From: Bacteroidales bacterium M5
Lineage (GTDB): Bacteria; Bacteroidota; Bacteroidia; Bacteroidales; Muribaculaceae
Length of the DNA: 59,803 nt
Assembly (NCBI GenBank): GCA_001689535.1
Contig: LUJP01000076.1
Span: forward strand, 1-59,803
Reading direction: 5' to 3'
How positions within the stretch are numbered: the first letter of the stretch is position 1; each line of letters begins with the position of its first letter. Both the position numbers and the translations under genes were made by a program. The notes under the pieces are model-generated. The model did no database searches and had not been told where the DNA came from. It saw only the letters and a list, made by a program, of their open reading frames with translations. Positions 17,028 to 25,966 of this stretch are shown one piece after another.

Positions 17028-18551
17028 CTACGCGCCGGCTACGTCATGCGGAGCGTCGGGAGATGCGGTGATTTTCGGCGCACGTTTCTGTCCCACCCTC
17101 GTTGATGCCGGAGAATCGGGCGCATCCGGAGCCTGGAAGAAGGGATACGGGACACCGTAAACATTATCTATGTCGCCGCCGGGGCTGAGGTAACCATCCA
17201 CAATCGTGTCGCGGCCCGAAGGATTCTCGAACGTGTAGAGCTGGAAGAAACGGAGCATGGAAGCCAGATGCTCGAACACGCCGTCCTGTATTGCCTCATA
17301 TGGGAACCATTTGGAGGTGCTGGTGAAGCAATATACCTGGAACGGGATGCCCACTGATGTCTGCGCGAGGGTCGAGACGAAGCAGTCGCTGTCGTGCGAC
17401 ACATGCGGATTGGCGTCAAGCCACATCTTCATATAGGCTCTGAACAGACCCAGATTAGTATCTATAGTACCATCCACAAGTCCTTCGGGATTATCCACGT
17501 CGGCAACCTTGCCCTCGGCTTTCTGGCGCAGCTTGGCGGCAATATAATCGGCCATATACGGCACAGTTTTAGAAATATTGTCGAGCATGGCGGGAGTGCA
17601 TGGCAACACACTGTCGGCATCGATCATATACGAACGGCAGATGCGGCGCGTATTGCTTTCCTGCATAGACCGATAATTGGTGAAACTTCCTGAAATCAGA
17701 CTGTAAGGAGGTAGAGTGGTGGTGGTCTTGTCCCAGTTGAGCACTTTCACGAATGTCAGATTCACCTCTTCGACTGTTCCGTTGGCATCGGTGCCTTTCA
17801 CGGCAATCCAGTCACCTACATGCAGACTGTCATTCTCGGCAAGCTGCACTCCGGCCACCAGTCCCAGAATCGTATCCTTGAAAACAAGCATGAGCACCGA
17901 TGCGAACACACCGAGTCCCGCAAGGAGAGCGGCGGGCGACTTGTCCACAAGAATAGCAATTGTGACTATCACGGCCACTATCCATATTATTCCTTTGGCA
18001 AGCTGCGCGAGTCCTTTCAGAGGAAGATGACGCTTGTTCTCGATGCGGTCCACATGCTTCCAGATAGCCATCACCAGGGCCGAAAGCGACACGACGGTCA
18101 CACAGACTATATATATAAGCGTGATTTTGGTGAGAATTCCGGCGAGCGAATTATGCGCTGACAGCGTGAACTGAATCAATATCAGAAAAACTATCGGCGT
18201 TACCAGGCGGCATATCTTATGGAAAAACCGCTCCTGGGTGAGATCCACATAAGTGCTGCCGCTCCATCGTCGCGTAATGAGCCGCAAAAGAGAGAAAAGC
18301 AACCACTGGACCACATATCCCACTACAAGCGCTATTCCCAGCACCACTACGGCATAGAAAAAAGTCACTACGGTGTCGTTATGTTCCAGACCGAAAACAC
18401 TCAGAATCCAGTCCACCACCTTCATTATAAACGTGGCGAGATCGTAAGAAAAGCCTGATTTATCGCCTACGAAATTCGTAACATCAATAGGTTTTGTAAG
18501 GGATATCGGCGCAACCTGGGCCAGAACGGACACAATGCTTGATGACGTCAT
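17028..18551 (-). CDS. Mechanosensitive ion channel, MscS family (YbdG-like)
   Basis: This 507-residue inner-membrane protein has about five hydrophobic segments, then the pore-lining helix (AALLAGLGVFASVLMLVFKDTILGLVAGVQLAENDSLHVGDWIAV split over residues about 205-250). After it comes the MscS beta-domain (GTVEEVNLTFVKVLNWDKTTTTLPP) and a long soluble C-terminus. It opens when membrane tension rises during osmotic downshock and releases small solutes. The long N-terminal region and the roughly 200-residue cytoplasmic part resemble the YbdG/YnaI type rather than the short MscS. It is transcribed away from rfbD. Confidence 0.9.
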   Translation of the reverse strand: MTSSSIVSVLAQVAPISLTKPIDVTNFVGDKSGFSYDLATFIMKVVDWILSVFGLEHNDTVVTFFYAVVVLGIALVVGYVVQWLLFSLLRLITRRWSGSTYVDLTQERFFHKICRLVTPIVFLILIQFTLSAHNSLAGILTKITLIYIVCVTVVSLSALVMAIWKHVDRIENKRHLPLKGLAQLAKGIIWIVAVIVTIAILVDKSPAALLAGLGVFASVLMLVFKDTILGLVAGVQLAENDSLHVGDWIAVKGTDANGTVEEVNLTFVKVLNWDKTTTTLPPYSLISGSFTNYRSMQESNTRRICRSYMIDADSVLPCTPAMLDNISKTVPYMADYIAAKLRQKAEGKVADVDNPEGLVDGTIDTNLGLFRAYMKMWLDANPHVSHDSDCFVSTLAQTSVGIPFQVYCFTSTSKWFPYEAIQDGVFEHLASMLRFFQLYTFENPSGRDTIVDGYLSPGGDIDNVYGVPYPFFQAPDAPDSPASTRVGQKRAPKITASPDAPHDVAGA

Positions 18552-18624
18552 TGAAACGGAGTTTTAAATATTTGCTTTCTTTTGTTACAATCTCAATGCC
18601 CTTATGGTTCGCCGCCCACATAAA

Positions 18625-18653
18625 TTGATTGTCAGGGAAAATTTGTAAATTTG
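18625..18653 (+). promoter_or_regulatory. Putative promoter for rfbD
   Basis: TAAATTTG at 18646-18653 matches the Bacteroidetes -7 consensus exactly. A TTG at 18625-18627 lies 18 bases before it as a weak -33 element. The start codon is 117 bases after the box, so the leader is fairly long. It contains a small perfect palindrome, GGGAAC-GG-GTTCCC, at about 18723-18736. Confidence 0.5.
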
Positions 18654-18769
18654 CAGTCCGGAACTCACCGTGGAATTTAACGCCGGAGATATTTCATGCG
18701 TTCTGTGCGTTATATATATCACGGGAACGGGTTCCCACAACATTATGGATTTAAACCTAACTGTAAGGA

Positions 18770-19633
18770 ATGAAAATATTAGTCACCGGTAGCAACGGGC
18801 AGCTTGGCCGCGAGTTGCACAACGTGCTTGAAGAAGAAATGCCAGGGTGCACGGTCTACTCTGACATCGATACTCTTGACCTTACCGACGCAAAAGCCGT
18901 TGCTTCCTTTATGGAGCGTGGCGAATTCAGCCATGTGGTGAACTGCGCCGCATTCACCGATGTGGAACGCGCCGAAACGGACCAGAACGAATGTTACCGC
19001 GCCAACGTGGATGCGGTTCACAGTCTGGCATCCGCCGCAGCCGAATTCAATGTCAAGGTTCTCCATGTGTCCACCGACTACGTTTTCGACGGAAAGGCAT
19101 GCCGTCCCTACCGTGAGGCCGACCGTGTAAATCCGATGTCGGTCTACGGCACGACCAAACGCAAGGGTGAGATGGTGCTTCTATCGCTGTGCCCCGACTC
19201 TATCGTTATACGCACAGGCTGGCTCTATTCGCCCTACGGTCACAACTTTGTGAAAACAATGCTTGAACTCGGCAACACCCGGAAAGAAATCCGCGTGGTT
19301 GCCGATCAGATAGGCACTCCCACATATGCCCGCGATCTCGCTGCGGCCATAAAAACCATAGTCACATCCAACCAATGGGTTCCCGGCATCTATCATTTCT
19401 CCGACGAAGGTGTGTGCTCATGGTATGATTTCACGAAAATTATTTTTCATGAGACCGGAATAGAGAATTGCAAGGTTGTGCCCGTTACCACCGAGGATTA
19501 TCCTACGGTCGCAACCCGCCCATCCTATTCTGTTCTTGACAAAAACCTCATCAAGCGCACCTACGGAATCACCATCCCTCATTGGGCTGAAAGTCTGAGA
19601 CGGTGTCTCGAGCGCATGCCTGCAGATGAATAA
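18770..19633 (+). CDS. rfbD: dTDP-4-dehydrorhamnose reductase
   Basis: This 287-residue short-chain dehydrogenase reduces dTDP-4-keto-L-rhamnose to dTDP-L-rhamnose with NAD(P)H, the last step of rhamnose donor synthesis. The Rossmann motif is TGSNGQLGREL near residue 6. The catalytic pair YGTTKRKGE (Tyr-x3-Lys) is near residue 126, and STDYVFDG marks the substrate loop. The other rml genes are not in the window. The neighbouring polysaccharide clusters could use its product, although rfbD is on the other strand and has its own promoter. Confidence 0.92.
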   Translation: MKILVTGSNGQLGRELHNVLEEEMPGCTVYSDIDTLDLTDAKAVASFMERGEFSHVVNCAAFTDVERAETDQNECYRANVDAVHSLASAAAEFNVKVLHVSTDYVFDGKACRPYREADRVNPMSVYGTTKRKGEMVLLSLCPDSIVIRTGWLYSPYGHNFVKTMLELGNTRKEIRVVADQIGTPTYARDLAAAIKTIVTSNQWVPGIYHFSDEGVCSWYDFTKIIFHETGIENCKVVPVTTEDYPTVATRPSYSVLDKNLIKRTYGITIPHWAESLRRCLERMPADE

Positions 19634-19700
19634 TTGAATAATCCGGATCACTCCTCCATTTTTATCCTACAATCCAAAGTAACTCCCGCCAGACCACAAT

Positions 19701-21281
19701 ATGTCACAACTAACCGAAGAAATACAACGCCGGCGCACCTTTGCCATTATCTCGCATCCCGATGCCGGCAAAACCACACTCACTGAAAAGCTCCTGCTTT
19801 TCGGAGGCGCAATCCACATAGCCGGTGCTGTAAAATCCAACAAAATCAAAAAGACAGCCACCAGCGACTGGATGGAAATAGAGAAACAGAGAGGAATATC
19901 CGTGGCAACCTCCGTGATGGGTTTCAACTATGGTGATTACAAGATCAACATTCTTGACACACCCGGACACCAGGACTTTGCTGAAGATACCTATCGCACT
20001 CTCACAGCCGTTGACAGCGTGATAATAGTGGTGGATGTGGCTAAAGGCGTGGAGCAGCAGACGAGAAAGCTCATGGAAGTGTGCCGTATGCGCAACACCC
20101 CTGTGATTATCTTTGTAAACAAGCTCGACCGCGAGGGACGGGATCCGTTCGAGATTCTCGACGAACTTGAAAGCGAGCTGAAAATTGCTGTGCGCCCCTT
20201 GAGCTGGCCCATAAACATCGGAGCGAAATTCAAGGGTGTCTATAATATCTACGAGAAATCGCTCGATCTTTTCACCCCCGACAAACAGAAAGTTTCCGAA
20301 CGCGTTGAAATCGATGATGTGAACGACCCGCAAATCGACGAAGCCGTAGGCGAGACTGACGCCGCGAAACTGCGGGAGGATCTGGAACTTATAGAGGGTG
20401 TATATCCCGAATTCAACGAAAAAGACTACCTTGCAGGAAAGGTAGCCCCGGTATTCTTCGGCTCCGCACTTAACACCTTCGGTGTAAAAGAGCTTCTTGA
20501 CTGCTTCGTGAAGATTGCTCCAACACCGCGGCCAGTGGAAGCTGCCGAACGTAAAGTTGAGCCTGGCGAAGAAGGATTCTCCGGATTTGTGTTTAAGATC
20601 CATGCCAACATGGATCCCAATCACCGTTCATGCATTGCGTTCGTGAAGGTGTGCTCAGGTAAATTCGAGCGAAACGCGCCCTACAAACATATGCGCAGCG
20701 GAAAAGTGATGAAATTCGCGGCTCCAACCGCTTTCATGGCCCAGAAAAAAAGCATTGTCGATGAAGCTTATCCCGGCGACATCGTGGGTATTCCCGACAC
20801 CGGCAATTTCAAGATAGGCGATACACTCACATCCGGTGAATTACTGCACTTCAAAGGCCTTCCAAGCTTCTCTCCCGAGATGTTCAAATACATAGAGAAC
20901 ACCGACCCCATGAAATCCAAGCAGCTTGAGAAAGGCATACAGCAGCTGATGGACGAAGGCGTGGCGCAGCTGTTCACCAATCAGTTCAACGGCCGTAAGA
21001 TTATAGGAACCGTAGGACAACTGCAGTTCGAGGTAATCCAGTATCGACTTCTCCACGAATATGGCGCACAATGCCGCTGGGAGCCCCTTTCGCTCTATAA
21101 GGCATGCTGGATTGAAAGCGACGATGCCGAGGCTCTCGCAGCCTTCAAGAAACGCAAACATCAGTTCATGGCTCTTGACCGGGAGGGACGCGACGTTTTC
21201 CTTGCCGATTCCAACTATGTGCTGCAGATGGCCCAGAACGATTTCCCATCGATCAAGTTCCATTTTTCGAGCGAATTCTGA
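19701..21281 (+). CDS. prfC: Peptide chain release factor 3
   Basis: This 526-residue translational GTPase recycles release factors 1 and 2 from the ribosome after peptide release. All G motifs are present: SHPDAGKTT (residues 18-26), DTPGHQDF, and NKLDRE. The length matches typical RF3 (about 528 residues), with the C-terminal domains intact (KIIGTVGQLQFEVIQYRL). The next gene, aspartokinase, begins only 6 bp after the stop, so the two are probably co-transcribed despite unrelated functions. Confidence 0.97.
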   Translation: MSQLTEEIQRRRTFAIISHPDAGKTTLTEKLLLFGGAIHIAGAVKSNKIKKTATSDWMEIEKQRGISVATSVMGFNYGDYKINILDTPGHQDFAEDTYRTLTAVDSVIIVVDVAKGVEQQTRKLMEVCRMRNTPVIIFVNKLDREGRDPFEILDELESELKIAVRPLSWPINIGAKFKGVYNIYEKSLDLFTPDKQKVSERVEIDDVNDPQIDEAVGETDAAKLREDLELIEGVYPEFNEKDYLAGKVAPVFFGSALNTFGVKELLDCFVKIAPTPRPVEAAERKVEPGEEGFSGFVFKIHANMDPNHRSCIAFVKVCSGKFERNAPYKHMRSGKVMKFAAPTAFMAQKKSIVDEAYPGDIVGIPDTGNFKIGDTLTSGELLHFKGLPSFSPEMFKYIENTDPMKSKQLEKGIQQLMDEGVAQLFTNQFNGRKIIGTVGQLQFEVIQYRLLHEYGAQCRWEPLSLYKACWIESDDAEALAAFKKRKHQFMALDREGRDVFLADSNYVLQMAQNDFPSIKFHFSSEF

Positions 21282-21287
21282 TATAAG

Positions 21288-22667
21288 ATGAAAGTACTAA
21301 AATTCGGCGGGACATCCGTTGGTACCCCCGCAAGCCTCTGCAGTGTCAAGGAAATAGTAGAAAACTGCGATGATCGGGTGATTGTGGTTGTATCGGCATT
21401 AGGCGGCATTACCGACCGCCTCATTGCAACCGCCCGCGAGGCTGAAAAAGGGTCGCCTGAGTATCAGAATATGTTCCGGGAGATAATTGACCGTCACCAT
21501 GCTATGGTAAAAGAAATGGTTCCGGCCGAAAAACAGCCTGTGGTTACTAACGCCATAGACGTTCTGTTCAAGGATCTTGCAGATATTTATCTTGGAGTAA
21601 GCCTTCTCCGCGAACTTTCCGAGCGTTCGCTCGACCGCGTGGTAAGCTATGGCGAACGCCTTTCAAGCACCATAATAGAGCATGTGATAAGCGGGGCCGT
21701 GCTGCGTTATTCCCCATCGTTCATCCGCACTACACGTCAGTTCGGGCGCCATGTACTTGACAACGACCTGACCCATCGCTGCATTGCCTCGGAATTCACC
21801 GATGCATCGGAACGTATCACGCTCGTGGGAGGATTCATTTCATCCGACGCGCAGGGCCATATAACCAATCTGGGCCGCGGAGGAAGCGACTATACTGCCG
21901 CCATTCTCGCCGCAGAACTCAGGGCCGACACGCTGGAAATATGGACCGATGTGGACGGATTCATGACTGCCGACCCCCGGATAATTCCGGCGGCGAAGGT
22001 CATTGATGAACTCTCATTTGTGGAAGCAATGGAACTCTGCAATTTCGGAGCGAAAGTTATATATCCGCCCACAATCTACCCGGTGTTCCATCGCAATATT
22101 CCCATTTACATCAAGAACACCTTCAATTCCTCGTATCCCGGCACGCGCATTGCCGATATCGACACTTCCTCACCCATTCCTTCGGCCGGAGGAGTGTCAT
22201 CCATCTCCGACACCTGCCTGCTCAGACTGAAAGCTCCTGACAGCAAAGCGCAGGAAACCACTGAAAGCCGGATGATAAATGCGTTGAGCCGCAATGGTGT
22301 CAGCGTCTTTCTTACTTCGCGTCCGGGCGGCTGCTCTGAAATATGCTGCGCCATTTCGGCCGCGTCGCTTCCGGCTGCCCGTGCGGCCCTTGATTCAGAG
22401 TTCTCTTCTGAACTTGAGACCGGGGAGATGCTGCCTCTGGCGGTATCCGAGAATCTTGCCACGATTGCCCTTGTGGGAGAGAATATCAATCCCGATGAGA
22501 CGGTGCGCAGGAGAATATGCGATGCCCTGCACCAGGCCGCGATAACCCCGGTGACACTTCCTTCGGGCTCTACCGAATCAACTGTTTCGTTCATGGTAGA
22601 CATGGATAGCCGCGTGGACGCCTTACAGGCAATTCACAGCGCCTTCTTCGAGCATGAGGAGGGATAA
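21288..22667 (+). CDS. Aspartokinase (monofunctional)
   Basis: This 459-residue enzyme phosphorylates aspartate, the first step towards lysine, threonine and methionine. It begins MKVLKFGGTSVGTPAS, the amino-acid kinase Lys-Phe-Gly-Gly motif, and has LGRGGSDYTA and the GAKVIYPPTIYP segment. The C-terminal 150 residues look like paired ACT regulatory domains, so feedback control by an amino acid is likely. There is no homoserine dehydrogenase domain, unlike ThrA-type fusions, and no separate gene for it nearby. It lies just upstream of threonine synthase, which has its own promoter. Confidence 0.93.
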   Translation: MKVLKFGGTSVGTPASLCSVKEIVENCDDRVIVVVSALGGITDRLIATAREAEKGSPEYQNMFREIIDRHHAMVKEMVPAEKQPVVTNAIDVLFKDLADIYLGVSLLRELSERSLDRVVSYGERLSSTIIEHVISGAVLRYSPSFIRTTRQFGRHVLDNDLTHRCIASEFTDASERITLVGGFISSDAQGHITNLGRGGSDYTAAILAAELRADTLEIWTDVDGFMTADPRIIPAAKVIDELSFVEAMELCNFGAKVIYPPTIYPVFHRNIPIYIKNTFNSSYPGTRIADIDTSSPIPSAGGVSSISDTCLLRLKAPDSKAQETTESRMINALSRNGVSVFLTSRPGGCSEICCAISAASLPAARAALDSEFSSELETGEMLPLAVSENLATIALVGENINPDETVRRRICDALHQAAITPVTLPSGSTESTVSFMVDMDSRVDALQAIHSAFFEHEEG

Positions 22668-22698
22668 TTGCACATTCTTCAATCTTTTGTCCCTAAGA

Positions 22699-22729
22699 TT
22701 TGCAGCTTGTTCAAAAAAACATATCTTTG
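22699..22729 (+). promoter_or_regulatory. Promoter for threonine synthase
   Basis: This is the best promoter in the window: TTTG at 22699-22702, a 19-base spacer, and TATCTTTG at 22722-22729. Both boxes and the spacing match the Bacteroidetes sigma-ABfr consensus. Transcription should begin near 22736, about 58 bases before the thrC start codon. Confidence 0.75.
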
Positions 22730-22793
22730 CCAATAATAATGCGGCAAAGAACTACTTATAATAGTTTTTCCGCGTCATACGTTTTTGCACACT

Positions 22794-24089
22794 ATGGAGT
22801 ATTACAGCACCGACGGACGTGATTCAAAAGTGGGCCTGCGTGAAGCGGTAATGCGCAGTCTCGCGCCTGACGGAGGCGTGTATATGCCCTGCAGCATTCC
22901 CGTGATTCCGTCGGCTCTCTTCAACAACATGGATGAGATGAGTGCCTGCGACATCGCATACGTGATGTGCACACAGCTGTTCGGCACCGATATCGAACCC
23001 TCTCTTATCAATTCCATTGTCCGTTCCACACTCAATTTTCCCATTCCCCTGGTGGATCTCGGAGACCACCGTTACGCTCTCGAGCTCTTCCACGGCCCCA
23101 CAGAGTCATTCAAGGATGTAAGCGCACGTTTCCTTGCCCAGCTCTGTAAATACTTCACCGCCCAGAACCCAAAAGATAAAAAACTCAATGTGCTCCTTGC
23201 CTCCACAGGCGATACCGGAAATGCCGTGAGCGCTGCATTCAAAGGCATAGACAACGTCAACGTCTTCGTTCTGTATCCTCACAAGGGCGTGCTGAAAGAG
23301 CGCGTAGGAAACTTCGCTAAAGGCGCAGCAAACATTATCCCGGTGACAGTCAACTCCGACCTGAACCTTTGCCGCCAACTTATCCGCGAGGCTTTCACTG
23401 ACAGTTCACTAAACAGGAAGTTCGCTCTCACATCGGCCAACTCTCTCAACATAGGACGACTCCTTCCTCAGACATTCTATTATTTCTACGCCTACGGACA
23501 GCTAACAGCCAAACTCGGCCACCGTATTTCAGAATTCACCATTTCGACTCCATGCGGCAACCTTGGCAATCTCACGGCCGCTATTTTTGCCAGCGCAATG
23601 GGGCTTCCTGTGAAACGGTTCATTGCCACAGGGGCATCTGACAACGGGATCTGGGGTGAAATCACCGGAAACGAACTGTCGCTAAACGATTACCACGCCC
23701 AAGCCTTGACGTCGAACATCGGAAGAATAAACCGCCTGATGGAACTTGACACATCTCTCGGGGAAAAAATAGAATGCCACACCTATGACAACGATGAGAT
23801 TGCCGACACCATAAGAAAACGGTTCAAATCCGACGGTTATCTCATGGACCGCAACACAGCAATGGCCTGCCGCGCATTGGATTCCGTCCCGACCTCGGCC
23901 AACTGCCCGGGGCTGTTCCTTGCCACCGCCTCACCCCGCAAATATTATTCAAAACTCTCCCGCATACTGGGGTATGAAACCGAAGAGTCGGAGCACTCTC
24001 ATGAATCTTCTCCCCATCATCTTCCCCATCTGCCGACGATTCCCCCTACACTGCCGGCTCTTGCAAAACTGATAGAAAAGTATAATTAA
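22794..24089 (+). CDS. thrC: Threonine synthase
   Basis: This PLP enzyme converts O-phosphohomoserine to threonine. The PLP lysine lies in ESFKDVSARFLAQ near residue 107, and the cofactor phosphate loop is STGDTGNAVSAAF. The whole protein is 431 residues, normal for the class with an N-terminal cap. I chose the ATG at 22794 (MEYYSTDG) rather than the in-frame TTG at 22785, because the conserved N-terminus starts here. The promoter upstream fits this start. Aspartokinase precedes it, but homoserine dehydrogenase and homoserine kinase are not in the window. Confidence 0.95.
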   Translation: MEYYSTDGRDSKVGLREAVMRSLAPDGGVYMPCSIPVIPSALFNNMDEMSACDIAYVMCTQLFGTDIEPSLINSIVRSTLNFPIPLVDLGDHRYALELFHGPTESFKDVSARFLAQLCKYFTAQNPKDKKLNVLLASTGDTGNAVSAAFKGIDNVNVFVLYPHKGVLKERVGNFAKGAANIIPVTVNSDLNLCRQLIREAFTDSSLNRKFALTSANSLNIGRLLPQTFYYFYAYGQLTAKLGHRISEFTISTPCGNLGNLTAAIFASAMGLPVKRFIATGASDNGIWGEITGNELSLNDYHAQALTSNIGRINRLMELDTSLGEKIECHTYDNDEIADTIRKRFKSDGYLMDRNTAMACRALDSVPTSANCPGLFLATASPRKYYSKLSRILGYETEESEHSHESSPHHLPHLPTIPPTLPALAKLIEKYN

Positions 24090-24108
24090 CATCATAAAAT
24101 CTCCAATT

Positions 24109-24456
24109 ATGGCAAACAAACGTACACTCAAAAAAGAAATCCGCTATATATGCGGTGATATCGCAGTAGAAAGCATGCTGGCTTCCGACTTTGTAAAGGA
24201 TATCGACCCACGTAAACTCGGAGAAATCATTGAGCACGTGGCCAGCCTCCAGATCAACGCTCTTAAAAACGCATCGTTTGCTTTTGACAAAACCCCTTCC
24301 GACTTCGAAAACCGCAAGGCTTACAACGCTGCCCGTCACGCATACTACAAAAAGGCTTATGCAAGCTTCCACACCGATTTCAACAAGGAACTGCAATCGA
24401 TTGTTAAATCAATGAACGCTCTCTTTCCTCATAGCAAACCCGGGACAGCAGAGTGA
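24109..24456 (+). CDS. Conserved small helical protein of unknown function
   Basis: I do not recognise a named family. This 115-residue protein is soluble and predicted to be mostly helical, with many Lys, Ala and Asp residues. It has no signal peptide, membrane segment or Cys pair. It lies 19 bp after thrC and 13 bp before the acyltransferase gene, so it is probably in the same transcript. The codon choice matches its neighbours, which supports it as a real gene. Confidence 0.75.
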   Translation: MANKRTLKKEIRYICGDIAVESMLASDFVKDIDPRKLGEIIEHVASLQINALKNASFAFDKTPSDFENRKAYNAARHAYYKKAYASFHTDFNKELQSIVKSMNALFPHSKPGTAE

Positions 24457-24469
24457 TTGATTTATCGAA

Positions 24470-25015
24470 ATGAATTTAAGCAAACTTATACTCAGGATGG
24501 CCGGATGGACCGTGAATATCACGGTCCCCGACTATCCTAAATGCATTATCTGCGTAGCGCCCCATACAAGCAACTGGGACTTCGTGATAGGCAAACTGGC
24601 CTATTCATCCATAGGCAGAACGGCCGGATTTCTCATGAAGGAATCGTGGTTCTTTTTTCCGATGGGTTATATTTTCAGAGCACTTGGCGGCATTCCCGTG
24701 CCACGCCGGCGCCGTACAGGAAAAAGCCTGGTTGAGGCGGTGATTGAAAAATTCAATTCCTCAGACCGGATGGCAATTGCCATTACCCCGGAAGGCACAA
24801 GAAAGCGCACTTCCGACTGGCACACCGGCTTTCTGAGGATTGCTTACGGAGCACATGTGCCCATACTTATAGGCATCCTTGACTTCTCACGCAAACATGT
24901 GGAGATGACGCAGGTTTTCAAACCCACGGGAAATCTGGAAGCCGATATGCGCACGGTAAAGGCATATTATAAAGGCGCCAAGGGCAAAAAACCTGACCAA
25001 TTCACAGCAGACTGA
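24470..25015 (+). CDS. PlsC-type acyltransferase
   Basis: This 181-residue protein belongs to the 1-acyl-glycerol-3-phosphate acyltransferase superfamily. The catalytic HTSNWD motif (H-x4-D, near residue 32) and the acceptor-binding PEGTRKRT segment (near residue 104) are both clear. Such enzymes place an acyl chain on lysophosphatidic acid or another lysophospholipid or lipid at the inner membrane. It is shorter than canonical PlsC and lacks an obvious N-terminal anchor, like the small Bacteroidetes paralogues. The exact substrate is unknown. The omega-amidase gene starts 5 bp after its stop. Confidence 0.88.
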   Translation: MNLSKLILRMAGWTVNITVPDYPKCIICVAPHTSNWDFVIGKLAYSSIGRTAGFLMKESWFFFPMGYIFRALGGIPVPRRRRTGKSLVEAVIEKFNSSDRMAIAITPEGTRKRTSDWHTGFLRIAYGAHVPILIGILDFSRKHVEMTQVFKPTGNLEADMRTVKAYYKGAKGKKPDQFTAD

Positions 25016-25020
25016 TATCC

Positions 25021-25815
25021 ATGCCTTCAGAAAACCTCAAGACAGCGTTATTGCCCCATGATATCATAGAAGGGGATGTACAGGCCAATCTCGCAGCCGT
25101 TGCGAAGAGGCTCGGGAATCTTGATTCGGATGTAGATCTCGTGGTCCTTCCGGAAATGTTCAATTCCGGCTTCACTGCCGATCCAGCAGTATTGGCACGC
25201 ACTGCCGAAACGAATACCGGAACCACCATCACTACCGTCCAGGAATGGGCCTCGAAATTCGGAATGCATATCTGGGGCGGTTTCACGGCAGTGGATAACG
25301 GCCGATACTATAACCGCGGATTCATGGTATCTCCCGACGGAGAGCGGGTGTTCTACGACAAGCGCCATCTTTTCCGCTACGGCGGAGAAAGCGAGCTGTT
25401 CACCCGGGGCTATTCCCCCTCCCCCATCATCAGCATCAAGACCTGGAATGTCAAAATGAGCATCTGCTATGACCTGAGATTCCCGGCATGGAACCGTGCG
25501 TTCAACAACGATTACGACATACTGGTGGTTCCCGCCAACTGGGCCCACGCCAGATTCTTTGCATGGAAGCATCTTCTGATAGCCCGCGCCATTGAAAACC
25601 AGACATACGTGCTGGGGTGTAACCGCGAAGGCCATGACCTGTACGGCGAATACCGACGTGGCGACTCCCAGATTTTCAATCACTGGGGCGGTGACGTGGC
25701 CGACCGCCGCGACGACGGCACGGTTTATTCCACTCTCATAGCCGAGACCTTCAACCGCGACCGCAAGCGGTTCGAGCCATGGCGCGACGCCGACGATTTC
25801 GAGATTAATCTCTGA
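25021..25815 (+). CDS. Omega-amidase (YafV/Nit2-like carbon-nitrogen hydrolase)
   Basis: This 264-residue nitrilase-superfamily enzyme has the complete catalytic triad: Glu45 (VVLPEMF), Lys114 (FYDKRHLF) and Cys149 (MSICYDLRFP). YafV/Nit2 enzymes hydrolyse alpha-ketoglutaramate or alpha-ketosuccinamate, the products of glutamine/asparagine transamination, and also help repair deaminated glutathione. The C-terminal segment WGGDVADRRDDGTVYSTL is typical. It lies 5 bp after the acyltransferase gene. Confidence 0.93.
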   Translation: MPSENLKTALLPHDIIEGDVQANLAAVAKRLGNLDSDVDLVVLPEMFNSGFTADPAVLARTAETNTGTTITTVQEWASKFGMHIWGGFTAVDNGRYYNRGFMVSPDGERVFYDKRHLFRYGGESELFTRGYSPSPIISIKTWNVKMSICYDLRFPAWNRAFNNDYDILVVPANWAHARFFAWKHLLIARAIENQTYVLGCNREGHDLYGEYRRGDSQIFNHWGGDVADRRDDGTVYSTLIAETFNRDRKRFEPWRDADDFEINL

Positions 25816-25910
25816 CACCTTCGTTTCCTATCCGGATTGCCTCAGAGTGCGCGAATCATCGCATGCATTAATATTTTACGCATATAATATGGCGTTTCGG
25901 CTTTAAATAT

Positions 25911-25918
25911 TAAATTTG
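25911..25918 (+). promoter_or_regulatory. -7 box for sppA
   Basis: TAAATTTG matches the Bacteroidetes -7 consensus and lies 48 bases before the sppA start codon. The -33 element is not convincing. The 150-bp gap between the omega-amidase and sppA otherwise shows nothing. Confidence 0.45.
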
Positions 25919-25966
25919 TAACGTGGTTTCAATACCATTCATTACAAATAGATAATCATTAGAACA

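Noticed and set aside
19710..20624. 304-codon minus-strand frame inside prfC
   Set aside because: It is fully covered by the release factor gene, which has all GTPase motifs in the proper order. The antisense product has no signature.
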